The notes: a model not told the origin generated them from the letters alone. A DNA stretch of 64,000 bases from Thamnidium elegans (GCA_025201345.1 JAIXMG010000034.1:358241-422240), one strand, 5' to 3'; positions 32,639 to 45,383 are shown, numbered from the stretch's first letter. A program made the numbers and translations.

Positions 32639-34096
32639 TTATTGAGCATCTCGCGCTCCTATTAAAATTGAATCCACTTTTTTGCCTTTTACATCAAATG
32701 TATCCCACTGCAGAGTCCATCGATTTAATTCTGATGTAGGTGGTTTAAATTCCAATAAAACAAAGTGAAAATCTAGTAATTTAGCGTCATACATTGCCCA
32801 ATCTGTCACCTGTTCAAAATCGAGGTCACCACCACCACCACCAATTATAGCATAATGAATACCATTTCTTTCACCTCGTTCATAATTATGTTGATGTCCC
32901 GAGATAACAACATCTACACCACCTTCTTCAAACAAGGGTACAAAACGATCCTTGACAAATGTTCCCCATTTACTCTCACCCTGTTGAAACCAGGCATGTC
33001 GATCCCAATATTCTAAAAATGGTGGCACATGTACTACAACAATTCGAAACTGAGCTTGTTTAAATTCTTTTGATTGTATCTCTTGTTTTAACCATTCATC
33101 TTGTACATCCCAATCAATATTACTATCAAGTACAATAAATCGAATGGCTTCGTTTGCCATAGAAAATGAAAACCAAGAGTGTTCATGCGGTGCATGGTTT
33201 CTAGTGTAGGTATATTCCCCTTGTCTATCGTAATCATGATTACCATGAGCATAGATCAGTGGCATTCTTTGGCTAAGGCCATGCACTGTCAAAGGGCCTG
33301 AAAAATCAGTTTGCCATTGTCTCAATGAAGGATAATTTTGAACTGCATCTCCAGCATGAAGTAAAAAATGCGGTTGTCGATCCTTTGGAAATTTTCTTAT
33401 TTGACGCAGTAATGATGAAAAAGTAAGCATACCAAACTGATTATCTGCAATAGCTGCTACTCGAATAGGTTGTGTATCCACTTTAGTAAACCAGTTAAAA
33501 TTATGCGTTGCTATTACTTTTTTCTTTCCGTTTGTATCTGTTCCCTTTTTAGATGTCTCTATTTTATAATTTATAGTTCCTCCTTGTTCCATTGGTCCAA
33601 TCGTTGCTTTATATAACGTATGATACTGATCTAATATTTTAGCCTCAATAGGCCCAATCACTATTATCTTGTCTTCATTATTATTTTGGTAACTTAGAAA
33701 CATTTCTTTATTTGACATGCCACAATTTATTTCCCAAACGACTTGAACATGTTGGGTATCTTGTACGTATAACATGGGTTCTTTTCTTAATACTCCACAA
33801 GCAACATAACCACGATCAAACATGGTGTTGTTCATCTTGATCCCTATAAATGTCCAATAATTGGATATAACATCTCGTATCAAAAATAATATAACTAGAA
33901 ATAGACATAGAAACAATAAAAGAAGTCTTTGATGATGTCTAAACCATCTTGTAGCTTGACTACGTTTTGGAAACGTAAAACTTTGATCGCCATTGTTGTT
34001 ATTATTATTGTAAGGGTATGGTGAGGTAAGTTGTTTATATTGAAAAGATACGGAAGAGTAAGGTTCGCTAAAGTCGGTATTTTGGAAATTGTTCAT
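32639..34096 (-). CDS. Membrane-anchored purple-acid-phosphatase-like metallophosphoesterase
   Basis: A single exon of 485 codons. An Asn-rich cytosolic start and a basic stretch precede one membrane segment (LLLLFLCLFLVILFLI, about 58-75), making a type II membrane protein with the catalytic part in the lumen or outside. A fibronectin-like part follows, then the calcineurin-like fold: AAIADNQFG (first metal motif, D), HAGDAV, YAHGNHDYD (GNHD), VVVHVPPF, and GHQHNYERGE, the GHxHxYER form typical of purple acid phosphatases. Likely hydrolyses phosphate esters using a two-metal centre; the substrate is unknown. This is one of few intronless genes here. Its start is 277 bp from the start of the relic on the other strand (34374). 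Confidence 0.88.
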   Translation of the reverse strand: MNNFQNTDFSEPYSSVSFQYKQLTSPYPYNNNNNNGDQSFTFPKRSQATRWFRHHQRLLLLFLCLFLVILFLIRDVISNYWTFIGIKMNNTMFDRGYVACGVLRKEPMLYVQDTQHVQVVWEINCGMSNKEMFLSYQNNNEDKIIVIGPIEAKILDQYHTLYKATIGPMEQGGTINYKIETSKKGTDTNGKKKVIATHNFNWFTKVDTQPIRVAAIADNQFGMLTFSSLLRQIRKFPKDRQPHFLLHAGDAVQNYPSLRQWQTDFSGPLTVHGLSQRMPLIYAHGNHDYDRQGEYTYTRNHAPHEHSWFSFSMANEAIRFIVLDSNIDWDVQDEWLKQEIQSKEFKQAQFRIVVVHVPPFLEYWDRHAWFQQGESKWGTFVKDRFVPLFEEGGVDVVISGHQHNYERGERNGIHYAIIGGGGGDLDFEQVTDWAMYDAKLLDFHFVLLEFKPPTSELNRWTLQWDTFDVKGKKVDSILIGARDAQ

Positions 34097-34373
34097 AATG
34101 CCTTCATTTATTTGAATTGTTTGTTAAAAAGAAGAAAATCCCACTTTTCTCGGTATTTCAAATCATAAAAAAAAAGTTTTCAGTGTATTTTTTCTCTTAA
34201 AGTGAAGAATCACGCAATTGAGCTCACTCTTTTTTTTTAAAAAAAAAACTTTAACTCTCCCTCTCTTTCTCCCCTGTTTCTTTTTCTTTTCTTTTTTATC
34301 CTCACCATATCTAAACAAGGTGTCGTCTCATAAATGAAAAAGACAAAGGCACTATCGTGATAGTGGACCGCCT
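34097..34373. promoter_or_regulatory. Promoter region of the phosphatase gene
   Basis: Contains a T/A palindrome (TTTTTTTTTAAAAAAAAAA, about 34231-34249) and a pyrimidine-rich block (CTCTCCCTCTCTTTCTCCCC) reading towards the opposite strand. Promoter role is inferred from position only. Confidence 0.35.
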
Positions 34374-37300
34374 ATGATCAACAGTAGGCAAAGAGAAAAT
34401 TCTGTTAGAGAAATTAGCGAGGATGATTTATTCAGATATTTATGGGAGGAAATACAAAGAAGAGTGGAGAGAGAGATTCAAAAGTGTATCAAAGAAGGTG
34501 ATGACATAGCAATTTTAAGGAGGGACTGTGTATCCACGATGCCGTTAGAAAGAGGAACTGTCGCCAATGCGGAGCAGTCTGACAATATACCCGCGACAAC
34601 AATACAAAATTTTCTACAAATGTACAAGAGGTACAGACGAAACTGCCCCTACTTCATCTGAAATAAAAAACACAGCTGTTAGTTTGACGAGTACTTACCG
34701 ATCGCTCGACGTTCGATTATTAGATGGGTTTTAAATAGTACATTAAAATCTGTTTTTATGGATGTATTGTCAAGAATTATAGAGCAATATTCAGATAATA
34801 TAACGTCTTCTGGTTTGACACTATACTAGTCGATTCATTCCTTTGTTATTAATGAAGATAGAAATATAATCATTCAAGTTATCCTTCTTGCTGACTTTAT
34901 GTTATCACATGAAATAGATACATGTCAACTAGGGTCGCAAATTCAGATTATTTTACAGAGCATTACAAATAATCGTTCAATCAGAGCCATTTATAACTAA
35001 TAAAATTATCGTATTTTGGTTCTTGAGGAGTTCAAGCTAAATCTTTATGGAAGAACCCTATACGCAGAGCTTTGTTTGATACTATTCCACGACAGCAAGG
35101 TCTTCAGTCAGATTTGGATGCAGTTATTATGAAAAGCGTATTATACAAATATAAGGTTAATTTTAGAAATATGTGGAGCTCTACCATAAGATTTAAAAAA
35201 ATATTCCATCGTCTCATACAAGTTTTACTACGCCTTCGCCTTGCTCCCTCTAAGGAGGAAAAAAGAGACGGTACACAGAGAAAAGCTGAGAAAAATCAAA
35301 ACGCAAAGGAAAAGGAAAAGGAAAAGGAAAAGGAAAAGGAAAAGGAAAAGGAAAAGGAAAAGGAAAAGGAAAAGGAAAAGGAAAAGGAAAAGGAAAAGGA
35401 AAAGGAAAAGGAAAAGGAAAAGGAAAAGGAAAAGGAAAAGGAAAAGGAATAGCATGCAGTATTAACCAATTCCTGTTCGCCAAATTTCTCTTATAAATTT
35501 ATCAAGGGACCAAAGGTTTGATGGCAAACGTCGTAAATATATCAAAGGCAGGAATTGGAGATACCGATCCCGCCAAGAAAAATAAATGGTACCAACAGGC
35601 AGAATCCTGCTTAAATAGGATTAAACTTATGGCGTTGTTCTGAATGAAGTATATATTGATTTACCTGCACACAAATGAATACAAACCAATGTTTTCTTTG
35701 CTTCTATAGAAGAAACTATCTTTTAGTCAAAGTAAATAAACGGTTAAGACATGATGCTCATGAATTAGAGTTTTTAATAGATAGTCATACTGCTGACGCT
35801 GAAGTGCTTATGGTTGTAGACAATGAATAAAATGAAGTTACAGATATTTCAAGTTTTGATTGACGCTAATTTTAATGACTAATGATGCTCTGCGGATATC
35901 AGGATACAGCAAGCTTTGTATAAAAGTCACTCCACTGACTATGCCAGGAAAATTGAATACTTCGTTTCTTGATGCGCCTTCCGTATTCTCCTTATTTTGT
36001 TCCAAATAGATTAAGAGGGACGTCAGATTAGATATGTACAACTTCAGCAATCAGAAAAATTGTGTCCAAAGAAGTTGCAACTGGATACAAAGACGCTGTT
36101 TTTAGCTCTTTCTTCAATATACAACAAATTAAACAAGAAGAAAAATATTATGGACAAAACTTTGCTCATAGCATGATTATTTTACCTGGTTTAAAAACGA
36201 TGAGTTTACTTAAAATACTCATCTGGGTCAATTAATCAACAAAAATACTTCAAGCAAGCCAACAAGTATGGCAAGTCACTGAAGGGGACAAAACGTCTTT
36301 CTTAATGAGATAAAAACTTTAGACTTTAGATAATAAAAGTAAAAAGGCTATACTGGAAAATAAACTCTATTACCTCAAAAAACAGTGGAAAGGCCAATGC
36401 AATAAAGAGCAACTGTACAATGATATCAAGAATGAAAAGCAAACTAGACAAGGTATTAATAATATAGTTGCTGATATTAAATATCAGTTGCAAAAGGAGC
36501 GTCGATAGTTATACTTGTAGAGACATGTTGCAAAGAAAGAAAGCGATAGCAGAAGAAAACTTGAAATCAATCATACCAGCAGATTCTGTCTACAAAAAGC
36601 AGATGATGTTATTTTAAGCAATGATTTACTATTTTCACAAGACACTCACTTCGGAGGAACGGACAATATCCTAATAAAAATGACTGATACGTGTACATTT
36701 ATTATGAAAAGGTTTATAAATCACGTCAAGCTCTACAATTATTATACTACTTTGGCAACGGAAGATATATATTTAAAAATTATTTATGTCGTATAATAGG
36801 TAAGCTAACGATAATAGTGGACATAAATGATGGAGAACTTGATGGGATCTTTACGACATCTCCGTCAACTCTTGCTATTAATCCAGAAGGTATATATTAT
36901 AGATGTGGTGATAAATCTTTCGATAAAATCTTGTTTTGGAAAAAATATCATACGGCTAAAGAACAAAACATTGTACTAGCAGAAGAACAAATGCCAAATA
37001 TTCGTATTTTAGAAGTTACTTCTTTCACATTAGACAATAACGTTCTATCTCTACTACATAGTTGAAAATTGCTAAGGTATTTCTACTATGATGAAAGTTT
37101 TACGAACAAAAGGAGAACTAAAGAATTGAGAAGGCGAAAATGCTTCAATAATCTTTGCGCTAATGAACGCCAGTTTATAAACAGAAATCAAAAAGATTAT
37201 GTAGTCGTATTAGTTGATGATAGAATGATATAGACACCCATATAAAAGGTTTTAAAAAATATGGTAGGGTATGGAAACTAACAACTCACTCAAGACAGGC

Positions 37301-37657
37301 GATTGTTTTAATAACTAATGAACACAAAATATCACTGACATGTGTTTATTGTTTCCGTAAAACCTCCCATCCAGTACAAATTTTTTTGGGGGGAGGGGAT
37401 CAGGTCAATCAATGGAACTTCTGTAAGTACCAACCCTCATTGCGCGCTCGTAAGAGCTAAAATGTCGCGTCAAGGGAGAGACTAGGTGTCCTCTCTCGCT
37501 ATTGGGATCTCTGGATTATCTTAAGCTGCTTTTGGAGTTTCTTTTCTCTGTTTCAACCATGACATCGATCACTCCGACACCGAATTTACAAAAGCTGCCA
37601 CTGCCTTCCTTAACAGAAGCGTTGAAGGGCTGAAGCTTGATGAGCTCAATACTCTTT
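34374..37657 (+). pseudogene. TnpB/Fanzor-like RuvC nuclease relic, second type
   Basis: A decayed reading frame in many pieces. N-terminal: 34374-34661 (MINSRQRENSVREISEDDLF) and helical stretches around 34760-35000 (DRNIIIQVILLADFMLSHE). Middle: 35072-35450, ending in a GGAAAA array. The RuvC-I-like region is 36691-37065 (LAINPEGIYYRCGDKSFDKI), then RRTKELRRRKCFNN. C-terminal: 37230-37657 with LITNEHKISLTCVYCFRKTS (relocated Glu plus first zinc pair), NPHC (second pair) and RDxVSSLAIGISGLS as the RuvC-III-like Asp block, with stops in and after it. I associate this RDS.SALAI-type ending with a family common in Mucorales genomes. Many stops and frameshifts make it clearly dead. A family member is well supported at the C-terminus and inferred elsewhere. 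Confidence 0.65.
35305..35449 (+). repeat. (GGAAAA)n microsatellite, about 24 units
   Basis: A perfect hexamer array of about 145 bp inside the relic at 34374-37657. It is open in all frames (Lys-Glu or Arg-Lys on this strand, Leu-Phe or Pro-Phe on the other), which creates spurious long reading frames. Confidence 0.95.
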
Positions 37658-37900
37658 AGAGGTATTTTTGCTTAATCAATTTCAATTTTCCGAGCATACT
37701 AGTTTTGTTTCGTTTTTTATTTAATCCCTTTTATTTTTGGTAAGTGTGCATAATAATATTATTTTCAAGTTTTATTTACTTTTTTTTTAATGTGTAGAGA
37801 AATAGCATATTCTCAATTCGGTATAATTTTGCTGCTTCTCTTTTTTTATATGTATAATTAAATGAGATTGAGTTACTTTATTAAAAAGAAAAAATATATT

Positions 37901-40900
37901 CTAAGTTGTAGTCAACGATTGTTGCTTCACCAGACTGGTATAGACGCCATTTAATTTCAATAAATCCCAATGGTTTCCCTTTTCAATAACACGTCCGTCC
38001 TTGATGACACAGATCAAATCAGCGTTTGTAATAGTAGATAACCTGTGTGCAATAGTAATCGTAGTTCTTCCTCCTTGTTCCAAAATTTTATCAAGTGCAT
38101 TTTGAACTAATTTTTCACTTTCACTATCAAGTGCAGATGTTGCTTCATCCAATAATAAAACCTTCGGTTTACGAATCAAGGCTCTAGCAATCGCCATACG
38201 TTGTTTTTGACCACCAGATAACTGAGAACCCTTATCACCTACACGTGTCTCATATCCATCCGGTAGACTAACAATAAACTTGTGAATATTAGCTGCTTTA
38301 CAAGCTTCTTCCACCATAGCTTGTGTAGCTACTTTAGAATCATCTAAACCAAATCGAATATTATCACCAATCGATAAATCAAACAAGACAGGCTCCTGTC
38401 CAACAAGTGCCATATGACTGCGAAGGTTCTTAATAGAGAATGATTTGGCGTTATGATTATCTAATCGAACTGTACCGCTTAATGGATCATACCAACGCTG
38501 CAGCATACCAATAGTTGTTGATTTACCGCAACCTGAGGGTCCTACCAATGCTATTGTTTGTCCCTTTTTACCTTTTAAATTAAACTCTCCATTAAAAATA
38601 GGGACATCGGGCCTAGCAGGGTACCTAAAACTAACACCACTAAAGTCAACGGTGCCATCAATATCTTCAGACGAAGGTTCAATCCCTTCCATATCAGGAT
38701 CAATACTAGGTACACGCGATAAGGCTTGAAATACAGATACAGCAGCTACCTTGGCCTTGACAAATGTAGCAATAAACACACTGCTTCTTCCAATACTATC
38801 CGACATAATCATAATTGACATCATAGTGATCACCATTTCGTTTAACGTAACCTTGTTTTCAACCATTAATCGAACACCGGCATAGAACCCCACTGCATTG
38901 GTGTACATGGAAGTGCCTTGTAAAAGCGAAAACCCAACTGAGGAAGTATAGGCCCGACGTTTCGCTAATCGATGCATATCTTGTGTTGCTTTATAATATT
39001 TATCTTCAAAGTATACTTGTTTGTTTAATGCTGCTACTGTACGAATTTCTTTAATTGCTTCGTTAGCTACTTCAGCAGTTTCTTTACCATTGTTCTTTGT
39101 GTTGTTTTCGAAGTCTTGTTGAACTTTAGAGTTCCAGCCTGATGCTCCTACAATAAGTGGTGCCATACAGAGAATGATTAATGTTAATCTCCAACTATAA
39201 CTAAACGCAATAGTCAAACCTAAAATTAAAATGTATTGAGTATTTTTTCCTTTAAGAATAAATATATAGCTTGTGTTACCTATTACTGAAGTAACAATAA
39301 TTTGCATAATATCACCACATACTTTAGTTACCAATTCATTAACACATTTGGCATCAATAGCAAGTTTAGCAGTCAAAGATCCCACATTATTTTCATCGCG
39401 ATCAAAAAATCCAATCTCTTGCTTCATATAAGACTTAAATAACTGACTACGCAAGACTCTAGTATATTTAGCTCCAGCCACTTCAAATGAAACTACCTGT
39501 AAAGTAAACCCTATCAAAGCGCATATTCCCAGTACCAAAAACAAGAAGGAGTAAAAATTAGGGCCTTCAAATGGGCCATAGTATCGATCATCATTTGAAT
39601 TAAGTAAGGTAATGACTTTTGAAAAGAACAAAGCGTACAGTGGGAAAACAGCACCGGCAATCGAAGCACCTAAACAGCCAAGTGCCATCCAACCCCATTG
39701 AGGTCTCATCTGCATAAACACTTTAAGTACTGGTGCCTTCATTTTTTTAGCTTCCCTCTTTTCTATTGCTTCTCTTCTTTTCTTTGCTTCAAATCCATCA
39801 ATCACAGATACTCTTCCACTTTTTCGAAGTACGTTGGCTATTGTTGAATGATCGGAGGCTCTAGCCATTTCAATGCAACTCTTTCGGTTTATTTCAATTG
39901 CTTCTTGTCTTAGTAGTGTTTCGTTATCTTGTTCAGTAACTATAATGTTTTTATCTACAGTATCAATTTGTTGCTTTTGAACTAGTTGTGAATACATGCC
40001 TCCTTTAGCTAATAACTCATTATGTGTTCCTTGTTCAATAAGATCTCCATTTTCCATTACCACAATAAGATTAGCGTTACGAACTGTAGATAGACGATGA
40101 GCAATAATAATTGTAGTACGATTCGTAGATGCTTCGTCTAGTGCCTTTTGTACTAAACGTTCAGATTGTGTATCTAATGCAGATGTAGCCTAATATAAAT
40201 AACTAACGATTAAAAAACCAACCAAGGAAGAAAGAAAGGTATTTTTTTTTACCTCATCTAATAACAAAATAGCCGGATTCTTTAAAATAGCCCTAGCAAT
40301 AGCAATACGTTGCTTTTGTCCACCAGATAACATACCACCATGTTCTCCAACCAGTGTATCGTACCCTTGCGGTAATTGTTTAATAAAACTATGACAGTTG
40401 GCTTTTTTACACGCTGCAGTAATTTCGTTTTGATCGATATTTGTTTTTGAACTACCCATAATTAAATTCTGACGAATACTTGTATTAAATAAGACAGGTT
40501 CCTGTGATACCACGCCAATTTTTTCTCGCAGCCATTTAACATTTAAATCTTTCAAGCTTCTACCATCCAATGTTATAGTACCAGATAACGGATCATAAAA
40601 TCTTTGTAATAAAGAAACACTAGTTGATTTACCTGATCCAGATGGACCGACAAAGGCAACGGTCATACCAGGTTTAATTCTTAGATTCAAATTTTTTAAA
40701 ATAATGGTATCAGGTCGAGTCGGATACTTAAACTTGACGTTCGTAAATTGAATATCACCTAATACAGCTACCGGTTTTTCACCTAGTGTACTTGTTGAAT
40801 CAATTTCAGGTATTCTGTTAATCGTTTGAAAGATTTTAAATGCTGCTGCTGAAGCACTAGAGACCGCAGCTAAATTGGTAGGCATCTGTAATAACGAAAA

Positions 40901-41815
40901 CTCTCCAATCATCATGGCTAAAAATACAACCAAAACTGTGGATCCGTCCATCTTGTGTTTATAAACTAAACCTGAACCGTACCAAAATGAGAGACCATAC
41001 ATACCAAATAATGTAAACATAAAGATACCGAGCCCAACTCCGAGTATTATGCCACGCTTCATACCGGATTTCATTGCCTTGTCCAATTTTTCATCGTATC
41101 GTGTCGAAAATCGGTCTTGTAAAGAAAAAGCATAAACAGTGCGAATTCCTGCAAATACCTGTTCTGATAATGAACCAGCATCTGCATATGCATTCTGTGC
41201 TTCAACGGTATATTTTGTTACCAAAATTCCCATCACTCCACCTGTGAATGCAATTGCTGGAGTTACTGCTGTCATCACAATCGCTAGCCTCCATCCTTTC
41301 ATAAATGCTACTGAACATCCTCCAACAAATTGCGCAAAACACATTAAAAACATACCAAATTTTTCTGAAATGCCTTCTTGAATAATAGTAATATCAGTGG
41401 CTAACCTAGTAGTTAATGAACCTTCTTCTGATTTATCAAACCAAGTCATATCTTGTCTCAAAATGGAATGAACGTATAATTGTCGGATACGTCTTGTTTG
41501 ATTTTCGCCTGTTAATATCCAAAGACAATTCGAGATGTAAGCTGCTATAGTGACGCCGGTGCCCATATACACATAAAGCAAAATAATCGGTAATACTTTA
41601 TCCATTAGATTTTGATGTTTTGCTACTGCTTCACCCATGTTTTTTAAAACGTTACCAAAGAATAAAATCGAAACAGGTTGAATAGCGCCAGCTATACAGG
41701 ATGTGATTGCGGCTATAATAACAAGACAAAGGTCAAGTTTGGTAGCAAACTGAAATAGTTTCAGTAAAGGTACACTTTCATTTTTTTGTTTTGATTTATC
41801 TTGATTATCACTCAT
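37901..41815 (-). CDS. Full-size ABCB (MDR/P-glycoprotein-type) ABC transporter
   Basis: Three exons read right to left: 41815-40253, 40189-39280, 39219-37901; 1263 codons plus stop, the usual length for a full ABCB exporter. Layout is TMD1-NBD1-TMD2-NBD2. NBD1 has Walker A GPSGSGKST, Q-loop VSQEP, signature LSGGQKQR, Walker B AILLLDE (split from ATSALD by intron 1) and H-loop IIAHR. NBD2 has GPSGCGKST, VGQEP, LSGGQKQR, VLLLDEATSALD and IAHRLST, so both sites look active. Probably exports lipids, drugs or peptides at the plasma or vacuolar membrane; the substrate cannot be read from sequence. Intron 2 is 60 nt without an in-frame stop, so retaining it would add 20 residues between TMD2 helices. 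Confidence 0.95.
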
Positions 41816-43868
41816 TTTTTTTTTCTTTTTTGGCAGCACAAATAATTTTTTTTTCTTGCTCCTTTTATATAAATATATGTATTTCAATCTGTATGACTTC
41901 GCTTGTGCGCTAATTTGATCGGCTTTTATAAGGTTATCCCGTTCATACTCGCCGAACAAAAGCTGATTTCTATTTCGGCACCAAAAAGAAATTGCTTGTA
42001 TTTTTTTCGGAATAATTATATATCCAGTTATACAAAATGAGAAGCTGTGCAAGCAATTTTTTTTTTTTTTTTTTTATTTTTTTTTTGGTGACAGTACAAT
42101 ATCCTATTATATATATCATTTAAGAAATAGCCGCCCGTGGATGCCTGCCCTTCGAGGACCCTCTGGGATAACCACCGCCGGCCTTTCTTTGAATAAATTG
42201 TATTCTGACCAAATTTTTCGTTCCTTCGCCGCGCTGCAGTAAAAAAATTGGCTGTAAAATATAGTATTGTATTCTTGTTTGGAGGCTTTCCTCTTATATA
42301 TATATATATAAAGATCGATCATTTTAAACCTTAAACAGTCGAAGTTTTTTTTTTAAGCATTTTTATGTGAAGGACACGGGTGTTTAAATTGAGGTGTTTT
42401 TATACCTTTTATAGTGTATAATAAGATGATATAAGTCGCTTTCTAATAAATATACGACGTTTTATAAGTACTTTAATTAAAAAGTATATATGTCACGGAC
42501 GTGGGCAGGTGCAGGTACAGTAGATAACTTGGTACAGATAATGAAAAAAATGGTATAGTTATAATAAAAAGATAGAGTAAAATAAAGATGTATTAAATAG
42601 GGAAAGGAAAAATATGATAAAAACTTGAATAAATATTTTCTCTAACTTCATAATTCACGTCTATTTATATTAAATATAGTTGACGTGAATTGTGAGAGGT
42701 TTGATCATACATTACTACCGTAACGCGACAAAATCAAAGATAGGAAGAAAAAAGTGGAAAGACACTATTGTTAAAAAGCATGTTAAAGAATGTGGATCAT
42801 AACATAATTATTAAAACAATTTTACAAAGACGCGAGAATACTACCATACTGAAACCCACTCTACACGTGATGATACATGCATTCTATGAAATGTTGATTA
42901 AAGAATAGTTAATAAAATGTATATTGATTACATTATGCTGCGAGTTTTGTCTAAGAAATAAAACGCAAATTAATATTTGAAAAAGAAAGAAAGAAGAGAG
43001 AAAAATGAAAGAAAGAGTGGCTTTAAAGCCGCAGCAGTTTGTTACACTGCATGAGACCAAATCTATAAATGAAGAAGTTACAAGATCCTGTCCCACTAGC
43101 TTGAAAAACGTGTGGTGTTAACGCTCCACGTTCTTTTGACCCAACGTTGTATCAAAGTGAACTTGAATTGCTGAAAAACAATAATATCAAAAAAAAAAAG
43201 TGGTTGTTGGTATTACTGGCATGTTCTCTAACGTGAATATTTCCAAGTCAAGCGGCCTTACCCTCGGCAGAGTGGCCTTCTTCTTTCTTTCTTTTTTTTT
43301 TTTTGGCTGTATAATCTCATAAAACTTATTGTTTAACCATTTAACATTTTATTTTAACGTATTCAATAATACCACTTCCATTATTTTACCTGTTGAATTA
43401 TTTATCCATTACAAATCATTCGTTCGAGTACCTCTCTTGTATTGACTTGTAAACATTTATCCCTGTTCGTGCTGGAATACTTTTCCTTTGCCGTGTTCTA
43501 TAAATAATATAGGTAGTATTTTTATAGCTAATGATATTTAGGGATCGTAGCTTAAGAAAAATGTTTTATAAACCTGATAAATAATCACGTTGAATAAACT
43601 TTATATAACCCTTTCTTTGTTTAAATTCTTTTTTATCTACTTTTGTTCTTCTTAACTTTTCTTTCCATATATGCTATTGTAAATGCCTCAATTAATTCTA
43701 TATCCTTAGCCAGAAGCGTTACTCCGAAGGAAAAGACAGCAAAAGTACGATGAACGTGCGGTTGATAAGGATACAGAGCAAACATATTAGGGTAAATGTT
43801 GCCAACAATTAATCTTATATACTTTAAATAAATCTCTATATTGGTTTCTTTCTAAAGAAAAAAATTAA
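41816..43868. other. Intergenic region upstream of the ABC transporter
   Basis: No gene recognised. It has T-runs at 42057-42086, a local GC-rich patch (42130-42240), a near-palindrome at 42648-42694 and a short hairpin-like CGTG.../CCACG near 43108-43132. The first 300 bp upstream of ATG 41815 should hold the transporter promoter; no defined element was identified. Confidence 0.35.
42648..42694. repeat. Inverted repeat around ATTCACGTC
   Basis: Arms ATAATTCACGTC and GACGTGAATTGTG flank an AT-only loop. It contains ACGT cores of the kind bound by bZIP factors; function unknown. Confidence 0.5.
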
Positions 43869-45383
43869 ATGGATACCCCTGAAGAACTACAGGCTAAAAA
43901 GAAAAGTAGACGGGAAAGAGATAAAGAAACAGCCGAAGGCTCTTCTACAGGAAAGAAAAGATCTGTAACTAATGAAACTATGATTCAAAAACTGAACAGA
44001 ATATTCGATGGTATTTTCGAATACTACACTGTATCTATTCCCTTTAACACGGTGGCTAGACCGAAATTTAAAACTAGGTTCTTGACCAAGGTACAAGAAA
44101 TATTGCCTTTCATAAGAGAAATAATCGTAAAAACCCAATTGTTCGTGAACTACTATATTATGGTTAACTGTCATCAAACTATCCCGAATGATATATTCAC
44201 ACCAAAATTTTGGTATAGACTGTGTTTGGTTATTGGCTGTAGACTAGCCCCAACCGCTTCCCAAGAGAGATATAGGTCTGTTCCCAGTTTGGTAGATACT
44301 TATAATGACTTTCTCTCCCTGTTTCCGACTTCAATTAAACCTATTGGGACTGTAAGGGATTATTCACAATGTCTCTCTGCTGCTTGTATTACAATCAGCT
44401 CAACATATAACAATTACTATGTAGAAACATATAAAGGAAAATTACAAAAGTATTTGATTTATAAATTATCTGTAGAATTTTCTGAAATTGCTTCTTACAT
44501 CATTAAAAAGATTGTGAATGATTATGCTTTTAATTACCAACACAGAAGAACCCCGCGAAGATGTTTTTGCTATTATTGAAAATGAACAATTTCGAATGAG
44601 ATTGAGGATTTTTATTGATAGTGGTTCGCTAATTAATAATATAAAGGATAAATTGGCTATATCTACTAGACGTAATCTATTAACTAAAGCAAGAGTTTCA
44701 AGCAATCCAGGCTCGGTAATACTATTATTCTGCGAAATAATTAATGAATCTGAACAATTGCAAGAAAGATTTAATGTAACTGTTTCCGAAAACACCCTTC
44801 AGGCGACAGAAAAGCTATCAAGTCTAGGAACAGTCCTCTTACAAGCAACACAAACAACAGTTTCCGCAGTAGAATCCACAATCAGTAGCACGAGAGACCT
44901 TGTAAATTTCATTGAAACTGTTGTTGTTGCGTCTCAATCACATTATGAAGATGAAGACTCAAAATTATTATTAACTACATGCATTAGAAACATACGGGGA
45001 GTATCAAACGTCGTGTCATTCAAATCCAATGTAAATATAGATGTAATTTTGCGCTCTTCGACAGTTATCGCAGCCAATATTACTGAAGTCACCGGTAACA
45101 TGAATTATAACTTGGTTTCATCAAGTAAAACAAAGGAACTCATACATCATTGTGTATTACTAATATTACAGATCTTTCAGAAAGATTATCTGCTGCTACT
45201 ATCCTCGACTCTGTTAATTCATCTGAAAATATCAACAATTATATCCAGTCAATTGATAGTTCTTCTAATAATACATTTTCTACTATGCAAAATACTTTAA
45301 CTCAAGCAAGGGATAATGCTGTTAGCGAAGCCGTCATTCTTCAAGCTGAAGCTTGCCGGAACGCTTCGGAAAGAATGTTATAA
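43869..45383 (+). pseudogene. Helical protein relic, probably the 5' part of a TnpB/Fanzor-like gene
   Basis: A good start (AAATTAAATGGATACC) opens 236 codons with a Lys/Arg-rich N-terminus (KKKSRRERDKE, NLS-like), EILPFIREIIVKTQLFVNYYI and CLSAACITISSTYNNYYVE, similar in style to the N-terminal helical part of the relic at 27413-30234. At about 44530 (a T4 run) the frame shifts into a second stretch to about 45140 rich in Ser, Thr, Val and Asn (VTVSENTLQATEKLSSLGTV), then shifts again to end at 45383 (EACRNASERML). The Ser/Thr-rich part does not resemble a RuvC domain and may be a separate insertion. Membership in the nuclease family rests on the N-terminus and on the nuclease tail that follows at 45471. 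Confidence 0.45.

Noticed and set aside
35072..35452. A 126-codon frame with a Lys-Glu tail, and long Leu-Phe/Pro-Phe frames on the other strand
   Set aside because: They owe their length to the GGAAAA hexamer array; only the part before 35280 may be coding, and I list it within a relic.
37556..37630. A small separate gene starting MTSITPTPNLQKLPLPS
   Set aside because: Another frame over the same bases continues the C-terminal part of the nuclease relic; the short frame stops after 24 codons.
42116..42322. A 68-codon minus-strand frame with ERPAVVIPEGPRRAG
   Set aside because: Short, begins in an AT repeat, no similarity recognised; the local GC-rich patch alone explains it.
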